From: CAWCKS01 sp963763485
GTDB lineage: Bacteria; Pseudomonadota; Alphaproteobacteria; Rhizobiales; Xanthobacteraceae
Direction: 5' to 3'
DNA length: 64,000 bases
NCBI GenBank assembly: GCA_963763485.1
Contig: CAVXOW010000004.1
Span: forward strand, 62,001 to 126,000
Shown here: in pieces, positions 46,743-56,408 of the stretch
Layout of the letters: each line of letters opens with the position of its first letter
Position numbering within the stretch: the stretch's first letter is position 1
Made by a program: the position numbers and the translations under genes
Notes under the pieces: model-generated
Databases searched by the model: none
The model's input: only the letters and a program-made list of their open reading frames with translations
What the model was told of the DNA's origin: nothing

Positions 46743-47972
46743 GTGGGCGCGCAAATGTTCGATTTCACCAAGCTTTTCGCCGCCGATCTGCCGGCGCCAT
46801 CAGGCAAGTGGTCAGGTCTTGCGAAGTACAACTTCACTGGCGGCAACAACGACGCCCCGCAGATCCCGCTCGACGATCTGGTGGCAGCGGCGACTAACGT
46901 GCTCCGCCGCGAGGGGCGCAATCTCGCCGTCTATAATCTCGGCACCGGCCCGCAAGGCTATGTTCCGCTGCGCGACTTCATCGCCGGCAAGCTGAAGCGC
47001 GACGCCGGCATGTCCTGCGACCGCGACAACATCCTCGTCGTGTCGGGCTCGCTGCAGGCCCTCGACCTGATCAACGCGCTGCTACTCAATAAGGGCGACT
47101 GCGTGATCGTCGAGCAGGAGACCTATCAGGGGACGCTGTCGCGTCTTGCCCAGCGCGGCGTGCGCGCGATCGGCGTGCCGCTCGACAATGACGGCATGCG
47201 CATGGATGCGCTGGCGGCCACTCTCGCCGACCTCAAGGCGCGCAACATCAAGCCGAAATTCATCTACACCATCCCGACGGTGCAGAATCCGACGGCGACG
47301 ATCCTGACTCAGGCGCGGCGCCTCGAAATGTTGCGGCTTGCCGAAGAATACGGTGTCCCGATCGTCGAGGACGACTGCTATGCCGACCTGATCTGGGACC
47401 GGCAGCGCCCGCCCGCGATCTATGCATCAGCGAAGAATGACAATGTCATCTATATCGGCTCGTTCTCGAAATCGATCGCGCCGGCGCTGCGCGTCGGCTA
47501 CATCGTCGGGAACTGGACAGTGCTATCGCGCCTGCTGGCGCTTAAGAACGATGGCGGCACCGGCGCGCTGGAACAGATGATTCTCGCCGAGTACTGCATC
47601 AATCATTTTGCCGATCACGTCGAAAGCCTGACGCGGGGCTTGAAGGTGAAGCTCGATTGCCTCACCGCGGCGCTCAGCGAATCCTTCGGCACGTCGGCTG
47701 AGTTCGAAACGTCGAAGGGTGGCATCTTCCTGTGGGTCAAGCTGCCTGACGGCGTCGACACAATGAAGCTGTCGCAGAGCGCGTCAAAGGCAGGCGTCGC
47801 CATCAACCCCGGGCCGGAATGGTCGACCAACGCGTCGTTCTCGAAAAACCGGCTGCGGCTGTGCTTCGCCCATCCGGCACCCGAAGACATCCGTCGCGGG
47901 GTGCAGACGCTGGCCGAAATCTGCCGCAACGAATTCGGCGTTCCGCAGGTGATCGCCAACGTTGCCGGCTAA
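46743..47972 (+). CDS. PLP-dependent aminotransferase (2-aminoadipate / MocR-like catalytic family)
   Basis: A fold-type I aminotransferase of 409 aa. The PLP Lys is in YIGSFSKSIAPALRVGYIVG. The Asp that contacts the ring nitrogen is in VPIVEDDCYADLIWD, and the substrate loop is YNLGTGPQGYVPLRDFIAGK. No GntR DNA-binding domain precedes it, so it is the stand-alone type, related to 2-aminoadipate or aromatic aminotransferases. GTG 46743 is chosen as the start because GGGAGG lies seven bases upstream. An ATG at 46755 is the alternative. A strong hairpin follows the stop. Confidence 0.92.
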   Translation: MGAQMFDFTKLFAADLPAPSGKWSGLAKYNFTGGNNDAPQIPLDDLVAAATNVLRREGRNLAVYNLGTGPQGYVPLRDFIAGKLKRDAGMSCDRDNILVVSGSLQALDLINALLLNKGDCVIVEQETYQGTLSRLAQRGVRAIGVPLDNDGMRMDALAATLADLKARNIKPKFIYTIPTVQNPTATILTQARRLEMLRLAEEYGVPIVEDDCYADLIWDRQRPPAIYASAKNDNVIYIGSFSKSIAPALRVGYIVGNWTVLSRLLALKNDGGTGALEQMILAEYCINHFADHVESLTRGLKVKLDCLTAALSESFGTSAEFETSKGGIFLWVKLPDGVDTMKLSQSASKAGVAINPGPEWSTNASFSKNRLRLCFAHPAPEDIRRGVQTLAEICRNEFGVPQVIANVAG

Positions 47973-47979
47973 AACAAAA

Positions 47980-48000
47980 GCGGCGCCGAAATGGCGCCGC
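47980..48000. terminator. Hairpin after the aminotransferase gene
   Basis: GCGGCGCC and GGCGCCGC form a perfect 8-bp GC stem around GAAAT, 8 bp after the aminotransferase stop and before the convergent small gene. No T-run follows, so termination efficiency is uncertain. Confidence 0.65.
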
Positions 48001-48027
48001 ACGGCCTTGCGCGATGACTGACCTCGC

Positions 48028-48201
48028 CTAGGAGCTCTTGTTCGAACCGTCGTCCTGATCGGTCGAGCGCGTGCCGGCGTCCTTTGGTCCATGAATGCCG
48101 TTCGGGCGCGGCAGATTGGCCGACCCACTGGTGATCTGCGAAACCACCGGCAACGCGACCAGCGCGAGCAGCGAAGCAAGAATGAGAGCGGGCACTGTCA
48201 T
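48028..48201 (-). CDS. Small exported or anchored hypothetical protein
   Basis: A 57-aa frame with a hydrophobic N-terminus (VPALILASLLALVALPVVSQ) and a polar tail rich in Gly, Asp and Ser (GPKDAGTRSTDQDDGSNKSS). The start at 48201 has GGAGA ten bases upstream. I do not recognise the family. The gene is convergent with the aminotransferase gene and shares its terminator region. The length and signal-like segment suggest a small membrane or periplasmic protein. Confidence 0.5.
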   Translation of the reverse strand: MTVPALILASLLALVALPVVSQITSGSANLPRPNGIHGPKDAGTRSTDQDDGSNKSS

Positions 48202-48489
48202 GGCAGGTCTCCCCGAGACGGGCTTATAACTAGGCAGAGCCTGTTCGTGTTCCCATAGATTTGCCGAAATCGTGAACTCGCAGGACCGGCATGGCACCAT
48301 TCGCCAGCAGGATTCTTGAAGAACGACACGGGATTCTGACGCCGGTCGTGTCGGCCGTAACCTTGTGAATTTGCCTTAATTGCACGTGTCAGTGCGGCGG
48401 CCGCCGGAATTTCACCGCGCAATCCCCATCAAAGCACCCGCATTTTCGGCCCAAATCCGCGCCGGGGTCGGCGCAAGGGGAACTTACTA

Positions 48490-49536
48490 ATGAAGATTCG
48501 GAGTGGGATGTTTGCGGCCGCAGTCGTGGTCGCGACATGGTCCGGAACCGGTGTATCAGGAGCCGCGAGCGGCGAGTTCTACAGCTCCGCCGAAGTGCTG
48601 AAATGGATGAACAGCTATCGCAACAAGCCCGATCCGATGCAGGCGGCGATGGCGATCCATCAACTGAGTGGTTTTGGCGAATTGCGCAGCCAGGAATCGG
48701 CGGGCGTCTATGTCGGCTTCGCCGCCGGCGTGCTCGCTGCCAATCCGGCCAAGGCGCGCGCACTGGTCAACAAGATGCTGCCAATGCCAGCCGAAGATCA
48801 GTGGCTGGTGGTGCGCGCGATTGCCTATTCCGGAGTGCCGACTTGGCGGATGTTGCTGACTGATATCGCAGCACGGGTGCCGGCGCGCGGACCGATGTTG
48901 CAGAAATATGTCGCGGGCACGTTGCCGACCCTGCGGCAATACAAGGTCGAGACCACGTCGTCGAACTGGACCGATCGTTTCGCCGAATACATGCCGTTTC
49001 ATGACAAACCCAAAGCTGCGCCTGCGGTGCTGAAGCCCAGCCCCGAACTGCTCGACACTTTCTGGGGCTTCTACTATGCGACCGGCGACACCACCGCATT
49101 GCAGAACATCATCAGCCTGTTGCCGTGGTCGACCGATCGCGACGACGTGCAGCGGCTGACACTCGGCGGCATGGCGAAGTACACGCTGGCCGAAAACGCC
49201 TCGCGCGACACCGTCCTGCTGGCCACGATCAAGGCGGTCCGCGGTTCCGAGCCGAAGGATGTTCAGCCGGTGCTGGACCAAGTGATCGAAGCGGCTGACA
49301 ATGTCGACGTCTCGCACGTCCGCAGCGAAATGCTGGCGTCACTCGACGAACTGAAACGCAAGGGCTCGGCAACCAAACGCAACGTGACGTTCTGGGGCCA
49401 GGTCGGCGAAGGCGCGGTCGCGGCGGGCTGCATTGGGCTCGCGGTGGCCAGCGTCGGCGTCGCGGGCATCCCGTGCGTGGTCGGCGGCGCGGCGTCTGCT
49501 GGCGCGCTCAATATCTGGTCGTCGCAGCAGAACTAA
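48490..49536 (+). CDS. Exported hypothetical protein with helical repeats
   Basis: A 348-aa protein with a signal peptide (MFAAAVVVATWSGTGVSGAA). The mature region is helix-rich and repeat-like: YSSAEVLKWMNSYRNKPDPM, AAGVLAANPAKARALVNKML, AIYSGVPTWR-like segments and LLDTFWGFYYATGDTTALQN. The C-terminus has a hydrophobic Gly/Ala-rich stretch (GEGAVAAGCIGLAVASVGVA) that could insert into a membrane. I do not recognise the family or a catalytic motif. The TPR/HEAT-like pattern suggests a scaffold. The gene has no operon partner. Confidence 0.7.
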   Translation: MKIRSGMFAAAVVVATWSGTGVSGAASGEFYSSAEVLKWMNSYRNKPDPMQAAMAIHQLSGFGELRSQESAGVYVGFAAGVLAANPAKARALVNKMLPMPAEDQWLVVRAIAYSGVPTWRMLLTDIAARVPARGPMLQKYVAGTLPTLRQYKVETTSSNWTDRFAEYMPFHDKPKAAPAVLKPSPELLDTFWGFYYATGDTTALQNIISLLPWSTDRDDVQRLTLGGMAKYTLAENASRDTVLLATIKAVRGSEPKDVQPVLDQVIEAADNVDVSHVRSEMLASLDELKRKGSATKRNVTFWGQVGEGAVAAGCIGLAVASVGVAGIPCVVGGAASAGALNIWSSQQN

Positions 49537-49554
49537 AGGCAAATTGGGGATTAA

Positions 49555-49692
49555 TGTCATGCCCCGTGAAAGCGGGGCATCCAGTAACCCGCAGCGCTTG
49601 TGAGTCTCATGTGCGCTTCGGATTACTGGATCGCCCGGTCATAGGCGAGCGAAGCGACGCCGTTCTTCGAACGGCTATGCCGGGCGATGACA
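49555..49692. repeat. Bradyrhizobium-type composite palindromic repeat
   Basis: A composite inverted repeat of about 138 bp. It begins TGTCATGCCCCGTGAAAGCG with an internal GCCCC/GGGGC hairpin, then CATCCAGTAA pairs with TTACTGGAT, and it ends GCCGGGCGATGACA. This type is common in Bradyrhizobium between convergent genes. Here it fills the gap between the exported hypothetical gene and the BamA-like gene and may terminate both. Confidence 0.8.
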
Positions 49693-49711
49693 GCTCACGA
49701 TGTTGAATTGC

Positions 49712-52010
49712 TCAAAATCCCCCGTATCCAAAATGGACACGCTGGGTGACGTCGTAGGTCGCCTTGCTCAGGGGATAGGCGTAGTCGACGCGCAGCGGAC
49801 CGAGGATCGAATCCCAGACGAGGCCGGCGCCGACCGATGAGCGGACCGTGCGCGAGTTGCCGACTAATGAGCTCGACAGCGAGGGGCTATATTTCGAGGC
49901 GCCATTGCCCCACAGGCTGCCGGCGTCGGCGAACACCGCCGCTTTCAAGCCCATGCTTTGCGGGATGAACGGGATCGGTGCCTGCAGCTCGTAGGACGTC
50001 GCCCAATAGGCGTTGCCGCCGAGATTGTCGTGAGTTGTCCCGGGCGTGAGATCGCGCGGGCCAAAGCCGTTTGGCGCGAAGCCGCGTACCAGCGTTGGGC
50101 CGCCGAAGAAGCCGTCGATCAGCGGCAGCGATTGTCCGCCCCAAGGCGTGATGTAGCCGCTCTGCGCATGGACGATGCCGGTGATGCCCGCTGGCAGCTC
50201 GTGATAGTAGCGCAGGTCGTCGGTGTTGCGCAGGAACTTGACGTCGCCGCCGAGGCCCGCGACGTCATTGCTGTTGCGGATCTTCAAGCCCGAGGTCGGG
50301 CTGCGCTCGGAGTTCGAGCGTGTCGTAGGTCAGCCCGTAGCCGATCATCGACACCCATTGCGGCCCTGCCGCAGCAGCGTCCTGCACCGGGATCGAAGCG
50401 ACGCCGCGTGTGGGATCAAGGGCGATCGACTGATTGCGCAGCGAGTAGGTCCAGGCCGCGCCGAGCGTGTCCGATATCGGCGTGCCGATGGTCAGCGAGC
50501 CGCCGTAGACGAGGCTGCTATACGACTGGAAGCTGCTTGAATTGGTCTGCTTCCCGAACAGGTCGACGCCGAGCGAGACGCGCTGGCCGAAGATGTAGGG
50601 CTCAGTGAATCCGACGTCAAAACCTCTGCTGTATTGGCCGTAGCTGACCGAGACCTTGCCGACCTCGCCCCGCCCCAACAGATTGGTGTCGCTGACGTTG
50701 ACCTCGCCGATCCAGCCGTCCTGGTCGCCATAGCCACCGGAGATCCAGAAATTGCCGGTGTTCTGCTCCTCGACGGCGACATCGAGAATGACGCGATCCG
50801 GCGACGAACCCGGCTTCTTCGTGAACTTCACGGTCTTGAAGTAGCCGAGCTTCTTCAGCCGCGTTTCCGCGGTCTCGACCAGCGCGCGATTGTAGGGGTC
50901 GCCCTCGCCGATCTCGATCTCACGGCGGATGACGTTGTCGCGCGTCGTGGTGTTGCCGTGGATCTCGATGCGCTCGACATAGAGTGGAAGCGCTTGTGTC
51001 ACCCGGTAGACGACATCGACCGTACGGCGATCGGCAGAGCGCACCAGCTCCGGCCTGACGTCGGCGAACGGCTTGCCGTATTTGGCCAGATCCCGCGACA
51101 TCGCCTCGGCGCTCTTGTCGATGAGGTCGGCGTTGAAGCTGTCGCCCTCGCGGGTGCGCAACTGGCCGCGCAAGACGCTGCCGTCGATATCGCCAAGCGC
51201 AGAGTCGATCGTCACCGCGCCGAGATGATATTGCCGGCCCTCGTCCACGGAGAAATTCAGGACGAATGATTTCTTGCCGGGATCGTAGGTTGTCACCGCC
51301 GATTTCACGGTCGCGTCGGCATAGCCGTGTGCCCGATAGAGGCGCTGCAACCGCTCGCGATCAGCCTCGACCTGGTCGGGATCATAGAGGTCGTTGTCGA
51401 GCAGGAAGCTCAGAACGTTGGTCTCGCCGCTCTTGATGGCGTCCTTCAGGGTTCGCGCGGGAAACGCGCTGTTGCCTGAGAACGTGACTTCGCGGATGCC
51501 GGTGCGTTCGCCTTCCTTGATCTCGAACACGAGATCCTGGCGGCCATTGGCTTGTGCGATCGTGTTCGGCGCGATCTCGGTGTTGAAGCGCCCGCTATGG
51601 TGGTAGGCGTCGAGCAGCCGCTCGACATCGTCGTGGATTAGCGCTCGCGAGAGCGGTCCGTCTTTCTTCGACTGGACGAGAGGCTGCAGCTTGGCGTCGG
51701 ACAGATTCCTGTTACCCTCGAAGACCACCCTGGCAATGACCGGATTTTCGTCGACTTTGACGCGAATGAGGCCACTGTCACGACGGATCGTGACCTTGGC
51801 AAACTCGCCGCTGCGATACATCGCCTTCAGGCCGGCATCGAGATCGGCGTCCGTCAGCCCGCCGCTGCCGGTTTGATGGAAGAAGGCGTTGATGCTGTCT
51901 GTGCCGAGGCGATGATTGCCCTCGATCGATATGGCAGTCTCGCTCGCCGAGGCCACCGATCCGATCAGCAGCCCAGCGGCGGCCATGGCCGCAACTCTCC
52001 GACGATGCAT
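49712..52010 (-). CDS. Outer-membrane assembly factor BamA paralogue, frameshifted as sequenced
   Basis: An Omp85-family barrel of about 766 aa. After a signal peptide (VAAMAAAGLLIGSVASASE) come about five POTRA domains (for example EISIEGNHRLGTDSINAFF-like first repeat, then EVTFSGNSAFPARTLKDAIK and RIEIHGNTTTRDNVIRREIE). The 16-strand barrel shows FWISGGYGDQDGWIGEVNVS and the lid motif TLVRGFAPNGFGPRDL (VRGF). It ends in YGGF with the terminal Phe signal. An extra base at about 50309 splits it. Removing it gives TLELERSPTSGLKIRNSNDV. The canonical bamA neighbours (rseP, lpxD, fabZ) are absent, so this is probably a second copy. Confidence 0.9.
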
Positions 52011-52139
52011 TCGCTGGTGTGTCCCGCGGAGCCCTGCCCAAATCCCGGGCTGATCAGACGGGTGCGGTTTGGCTCGAAAATGACGACAATCGTCTGAATT
52101 TGCGGCTTAACGTGGCCGAAACGCCACAAGCATTGACGG

Positions 52140-52164
52140 CCGGCCGACGTGTTTCGTCGGCCGG
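52140..52164. terminator. Strong hairpin between two minus-strand genes
   Basis: CCGGCCGAC and GTCGGCCGG are perfect 9-bp arms around a 7-base loop. The hairpin lies just after the stop of the 130-aa hypothetical gene and upstream of the BamA-like gene, so it probably separates their transcripts. Confidence 0.6.
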
Positions 52165-52197
52165 AGCAACAGTACCCTCACAGCCCCGAACCGAGCG

Positions 52198-52590
52198 CTA
52201 TTCCGCCGGATACATCGCCTCGAGTTCGTCCCGGCGATGGTCGTGGTGGCGCTGCTGCATAAGCCGGCGGTGCAACCACGCCGTAAGATCGATCAGCATC
52301 TGGCGGAATACCGAACGGCGGAAGTGCGAAGAGAATTCGCGGTTGATCAGAAGCGGCCGCCAATAGGTCGTCTGCCAGTCGCGATAGCCGGCAAACAGCT
52401 GCTGCGACTGCTCTTGCTTGACCGACAAGAACGAGCAATTGCACTGGGCGCGGATCTGGACGTGCCCCTGCTGATCGAACATGAAGTCGTGACGGCTTGG
52501 AATGTGGTGCAGCCAGCCTTCCTTGATCTCAAAATCCTCCGGCATGGTCCGCAAGGATGTGATCATCGGGCTGACATCAAGGTACGTCAT
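52198..52590 (-). CDS. Conserved hypothetical protein (130 aa)
   Basis: A soluble protein with a distinctive N-terminus (MTYLDVSPMITSLRTMPEDF). The middle has GWLHHIPSRHDFMFDQQGHV followed by a CNCSFLSVKQEQSQQLFAGY block, and the C-terminus is rich in His and Arg (RRLMQQRHHDHRRDELEAMY). Several His and two Cys could bind metal, but no known motif is matched. The ATG at 52590 has GGAGAG immediately upstream. Family and function are not recognised. Confidence 0.65.
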   Translation of the reverse strand: MTYLDVSPMITSLRTMPEDFEIKEGWLHHIPSRHDFMFDQQGHVQIRAQCNCSFLSVKQEQSQQLFAGYRDWQTTYWRPLLINREFSSHFRRSVFRQMLIDLTAWLHRRLMQQRHHDHRRDELEAMYPAE

Positions 52591-52870
52591 GGAGCTCTCC
52601 TTTTCGGCCGGGAGCTGTGCCGAGCTTTCAAGCGAGCACGGCGTCATGTGAGGGCCGGCCAGCGAAATAATCTCAGCGGACAGAATTCAGTTCCGCACGT
52701 CACGAAAAAGAGCTTTGCCCGACGGGCTTGCGACCCCGCCGCATGACTTGGGTATCGCAAGTTGGACGCCGCGACCGCGTTGCTCCTGCCTCCGTTCAGC
52801 CAAAGTCCATTGGACGAGGTTGTCCCATTTTGGGTAGCCTGACGGAATTCCGCCCGTCGATTGGCTCATA

Positions 52871-54040
52871 ATGAAAATCAAGCAAATCCGCGCCTTCGCG
52901 ATCAAGAGCGACATGTCCGGCGGCAAGGCGGTGACCCCGCCCCGGCGTCCGTCCTGGCTCGACTCCGCGGAGGTCGCCGGCCCGATGTCGCGCTTTGCGC
53001 GCTACAAAAGGCTGCGCTCCACTTGGCGGCCCAACCTGCCCGCGGTCGGCTGTCTCGTCATCGCCGAGGATGGCAGCTTCGGCTTCGGCATCTCGCGGTA
53101 CGGCAATCCGGTCATCGCACTGATCAACGAACACATCGGCCCGTTGTTGACCGGCGAGAGCTGCACGGCGACCGAGCGCCTTTGGGACATGATGGTGAGG
53201 ATCGTCTCGCCCTATGGCCCTGGGGGACTGGCGAGCTACGCAATCAGCGCGGTTGATCTCGCGTTGTGGGATTTGAAGGGCAAGCTGTTGAAGGCGCCGG
53301 TCTATGAACTGCTCGGCGGGCCGGCGCGCGAAAAGCAGGTTTGCTACGCCACCGGCAATGACAGCGACTGGCACATTGAGCTCGGTTTCACCGCAACCAA
53401 GCTCGCCTGCCCCTACGGCACCGCAGACGGGCTCGGCGCAATCAACGGCAATGAAGAGCTGGTGGCGCGGACGCGAACGCTGATCGGACCTGGTGTCGAG
53501 CTGATGCTCGACTGCTGGATGGCGTTCGACGTCGAATTCACCGTTCGTCTCGCCGAACGGCTTAAACCCTACGGCCTGAAGTGGATCGAGGACTGCCTGC
53601 TGGCCGACGACATGGATGGCTGGACCACGCTGCGCCGGCGCCTGCCCTGGCAAACGCTTGCAACCGGCGAACACTGGTATGCGGTGGCGCCGTTTGCGCA
53701 GGCCGCAGCGCGGCACGACATCGATGTGCTGCAGCCCGATATCGCCTGGGTCGGCGGCATTACCGCCACGGTCAAGATCTGTCATCTCGCCGAGGCCGCA
53801 GGCATCGCGGTGATCCCGCACGCGGCGATGAACACGCCCTATGGGCAACACCTTTGCTACGCGATGCCGAACGTGCCGTGGGGCGAGTTCTTCCTCGGCA
53901 GCCCACCCGGCGTGCCCTTGGCCGAGCTGACGCTTTTTCCGGGTCAGCCGGTGCCGCAGCATGGTTCGCTCATGCCGTCTGATGATGCTGGCTTCGGCCT
54001 CAACGTCACGCTGGAGGATATCGAACGCATGAAGGTTTGA
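52871..54040 (+). CDS. L-rhamnonate dehydratase-like enolase-superfamily enzyme
   Basis: A mandelate racemase/enolase superfamily dehydratase of 389 aa. Metal ligands are in VELMLDCWMAFD (Asp), LKWIEDCLLADD (Glu) and TLATGEHWYAVAP (Glu), and the general base His is in AVIPHAAMN-like IAVIPHAAMNTPYGQ. The run LPVYELLGG-like APVYELLGGPAREKQVCYAT and FLGSPPGVPLAELTLFPGQP resembles E. coli L-rhamnonate dehydratase. It would turn a 6-deoxy-aldonate into 2-keto-3-deoxy-aldonate. Next to it are a sugar-acid MFS transporter and an SDR dehydrogenase, which fit the next pathway steps. Confidence 0.85.
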   Translation: MKIKQIRAFAIKSDMSGGKAVTPPRRPSWLDSAEVAGPMSRFARYKRLRSTWRPNLPAVGCLVIAEDGSFGFGISRYGNPVIALINEHIGPLLTGESCTATERLWDMMVRIVSPYGPGGLASYAISAVDLALWDLKGKLLKAPVYELLGGPAREKQVCYATGNDSDWHIELGFTATKLACPYGTADGLGAINGNEELVARTRTLIGPGVELMLDCWMAFDVEFTVRLAERLKPYGLKWIEDCLLADDMDGWTTLRRRLPWQTLATGEHWYAVAPFAQAAARHDIDVLQPDIAWVGGITATVKICHLAEAAGIAVIPHAAMNTPYGQHLCYAMPNVPWGEFFLGSPPGVPLAELTLFPGQPVPQHGSLMPSDDAGFGLNVTLEDIERMKV

Positions 54041-54096
54041 TTTGAGCCGTCGCAGCGGCAACCGAACTGAAGAACAAAAACGCTGGGGGAAGTCCA

Positions 54097-55449
54097 ATGA
54101 CGATCGCAATTGACCAGACCGGCTCCGCGCCGGCCAAGACGGACGCGGCTGAGCGCGCCGCCGACAAGGCCATGGTCCGGCTGCTGCCGTGGCTGCTGTT
54201 GATGTACATCTTCGCCTATCTCGACCGCGCCAATCTCGGCTTCGCCAAGAACGCGTTCCAGGCCTCGACAGGGATCAGCGAAGCGGCCTATGCGTTCGGC
54301 GCCGGTATTTTCTCGATCGCCTACGCCTCGATCGAAATTCCGAGCAACATCATGCTGCGCCGGTTCGGCGCGCGGCTGTGGCTCGCCCGCATCATGATCA
54401 CCTGGGGCATCGTCTCGGCATGCATGATGTTCGTGAACAGCGCGACCTCGTTCTATGTCGTGCGCGTGCTGCTCGGCATCGCCGAAGCCGGTTTCTTTCC
54501 GGGCGCCGTCTACTTCATGACGCAATGGTTTCCCGATGCGCGGCGCGCCCGCGTCATGGGCCTGTTCTATTTCGGCGCGCCGTTGAGCTTCGTGTTCGGC
54601 GGACCGCTGTCCGGCTTCCTGCTCGATGCCGACGGCACCTGGGGCTTGCACGGTTGGCAGTGGATGTTCCTGATCGAGGGATTGCTCGCCTCGGTCGTCG
54701 GCTGCGTGGTGCTGGTCACGCTTGCCGATAGCCCAGCCAAAGCAAAATGGCTGACGGCTGAGGAGAGCACCGCGTTATCCGCGGTGATATCAGCCGAAGA
54801 GCGCCACAAGGCTGCTCACGGCGCACACAACCTGCTCGCCGGCCTGTTGAACTGGCGCGTGCTCTATCTCGGGCTGATCTATTTCCTGATCCAGATCTGC
54901 GTCAGCGGCGTCGTGTACTACCTGCCGGCGCAGGTCGGGCGGCTGCTCGGCCGCAACGTCGGCTTTGTGGTCGGCGTCGTCACGGCGATCCCGTGGGCCT
55001 GCGCGATCGTCGCCTGCATTGTGGTGCCGCGGATCGCTGACATGACCGGCCAGCGGCGACTGGTCGCGTGCGCGACGATGCTGGCGTGCGCGGCCGGCGT
55101 GTCGCTGTCATCGGCGCTCGCGCCGATGCCGGTGGCAGCGCTCGCTGCGCTTTGCGTCGCAGTGGCCGGCTTCATCGCGGTGCAGCCGCTGTTCTGGACC
55201 TTCCCCGCAGCCTATCTCGGCGGCGGCGCGGCCGCCGCCGGGCTCGCACTGGTCAATACCATCGGCGCACTCGCCGGTTTCGTCGCGCCGAACTATCGCT
55301 TGTGGGCTGATGTCACGTTCGGCGCCGGCGCCGGGCTTTACGCACTTGGCCTGACGACGGTGCTCGGCGCGATCATGATCGCGTTGACCGCGATCGTGCT
55401 GCGGCCGAAGGCTGCACCCCAAATCTCAGACCGCATGAGACAAACATGA
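54097..55449 (+). CDS. MFS transporter, anion:cation symporter (ACS) family
   Basis: A 12-helix major facilitator of 450 aa. The opening LLPWLLLMYIFAYLDRANLG followed by NAFQASTGISEAAYAFGAGI is the signature start of the ACS family, which includes galacturonate, tartrate and L-rhamnonate-type carriers. The conserved GIAEAGFFPGAVYFMTQWF follows in helix four to five. It lies 57 bp after the dehydratase gene and overlaps the SDR gene by 4 bp, so it almost certainly imports that pathway's sugar acid. Confidence 0.93.
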   Translation: MTIAIDQTGSAPAKTDAAERAADKAMVRLLPWLLLMYIFAYLDRANLGFAKNAFQASTGISEAAYAFGAGIFSIAYASIEIPSNIMLRRFGARLWLARIMITWGIVSACMMFVNSATSFYVVRVLLGIAEAGFFPGAVYFMTQWFPDARRARVMGLFYFGAPLSFVFGGPLSGFLLDADGTWGLHGWQWMFLIEGLLASVVGCVVLVTLADSPAKAKWLTAEESTALSAVISAEERHKAAHGAHNLLAGLLNWRVLYLGLIYFLIQICVSGVVYYLPAQVGRLLGRNVGFVVGVVTAIPWACAIVACIVVPRIADMTGQRRLVACATMLACAAGVSLSSALAPMPVAALAALCVAVAGFIAVQPLFWTFPAAYLGGGAAAAGLALVNTIGALAGFVAPNYRLWADVTFGAGAGLYALGLTTVLGAIMIALTAIVLRPKAAPQISDRMRQT

Positions 55450-56198
55450 ACAGCATCGATCTCAAAGGCCGCGTCGCCATCGTCACCGGCGGCGCGCGCG
55501 GCATCGGCTTTGCGATCTGTGAGCGCATGCTGACGTCAGGCGCATCGGTCGCGATCTGGGACGTCGATCAGGACGCGATGGCGCGGGCGAAATCCGCGCT
55601 CGCGAACATAGGCAAGGTGTTTACGGCAAAAGTCGACGTCACCGACGAGAACTCGATTGCGCCGGCAGTGGCGTCGCTCATGAAAGACGACGGCAAGATC
55701 GACATCCTCGTCAACAATGCCGGCATCACCGGCGGCAATGCACCGACCTGGGAGCTATCGCCGCAGGTGTGGCGGGAGGTGATCAACGTCAACCTGATCG
55801 GGCCGTATCTCATCTCGCGCGCGGTGGTCACGCACATGATGGCGGCGAAGTACGGGCGCATCGTCAACATCGCCTCGATCGCCGGCAAGGAAGGCAATCC
55901 CAACGCGTCGCACTACTCAGCCTCGAAGGCCGGCGTGATCGGCCTGACCAAATCGCTCGCCAAGGAGGTCGCGACGTCGGGCGTGCTGGTGAACTGCATC
56001 ACACCGGCGGCGGCGAAGACGGAAATGTTTAGCCAGATGACCGAGCAGCACATCAATTACATGCTGTCAAAAATCCCGATGAACCGCTTTGTCGCGGTGG
56101 AAGAAATCGCCGCACTGGTCGCCTGGCTGTCGTCGGAAGAATGCTCGTTCTCGACCGGCGCGGCGTTCGACATCTCGGGCGGACGCGCGGTTTACTGA
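55446..56198 (+). CDS. SDR family NAD(P)-dependent oxidoreductase
   Basis: A short-chain dehydrogenase of 250 aa. The cofactor motif is TGGARGIGFAICERM, followed by LVNNAGITGG, the catalytic Ser in IVNIASIAGKEGNPNAS and the Tyr/Lys in HYSASKAGVIGLTKSLAKEV. Sequence type and context (dehydratase plus sugar-acid MFS) suggest a 2-keto-3-deoxy-L-rhamnonate or L-fuconate 4-dehydrogenase of the non-phosphorylated pathway, though FabG-like proteins are hard to assign. Its start overlaps the MFS stop. A hairpin lies in the downstream convergent gap. Confidence 0.92.
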   Translation: MNSIDLKGRVAIVTGGARGIGFAICERMLTSGASVAIWDVDQDAMARAKSALANIGKVFTAKVDVTDENSIAPAVASLMKDDGKIDILVNNAGITGGNAPTWELSPQVWREVINVNLIGPYLISRAVVTHMMAAKYGRIVNIASIAGKEGNPNASHYSASKAGVIGLTKSLAKEVATSGVLVNCITPAAAKTEMFSQMTEQHINYMLSKIPMNRFVAVEEIAALVAWLSSEECSFSTGAAFDISGGRAVY

Positions 56199-56276
56199 CG
56201 ACCACCGGCGCCGGATAAGTGACTGCATTCAAAGGCGTTTGAGCGATTTTTAGTGGAGTTTTGCGTGCTCACACTG

Positions 56277-56300
56277 AAATGACCGACCGGTCAGTCATTT
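56277..56300. promoter_or_regulatory. TetR-type operator-like palindrome without an adjacent regulator
   Basis: AAATGACCGACCGGTCAGTCATTT is palindromic except at one mirrored pair. GACCGACCGGTC-type sites are typical TetR-family operators in alphaproteobacteria. It lies in a convergent gap (SDR stop to sulfatase stop) with no start codon or TetR gene near it. Confidence 0.5.
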
Positions 56301-56372
56301 CGTGATGGCCTCTTTGGTGCGCACGACCCTGCGGGTTTCCCGTCGAATGGCTCCGGCAAGACGCCCCAGCCT

Positions 56373-56398
56373 GCGGCGGCCTGCTCAAGGGCCGCCGC
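56373..56398. terminator. Hairpin in the convergent gap
   Basis: GCGGCGGCC and GGCCGCCGC are perfect 9-bp arms around an 8-base loop. The hairpin sits about 10 bp from the sulfatase stop codon and would serve as terminator for the sulfatase and possibly the deoxysugar operon. Confidence 0.6.
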
Positions 56399-56408
56399 CA
56401 GCAAGGTC

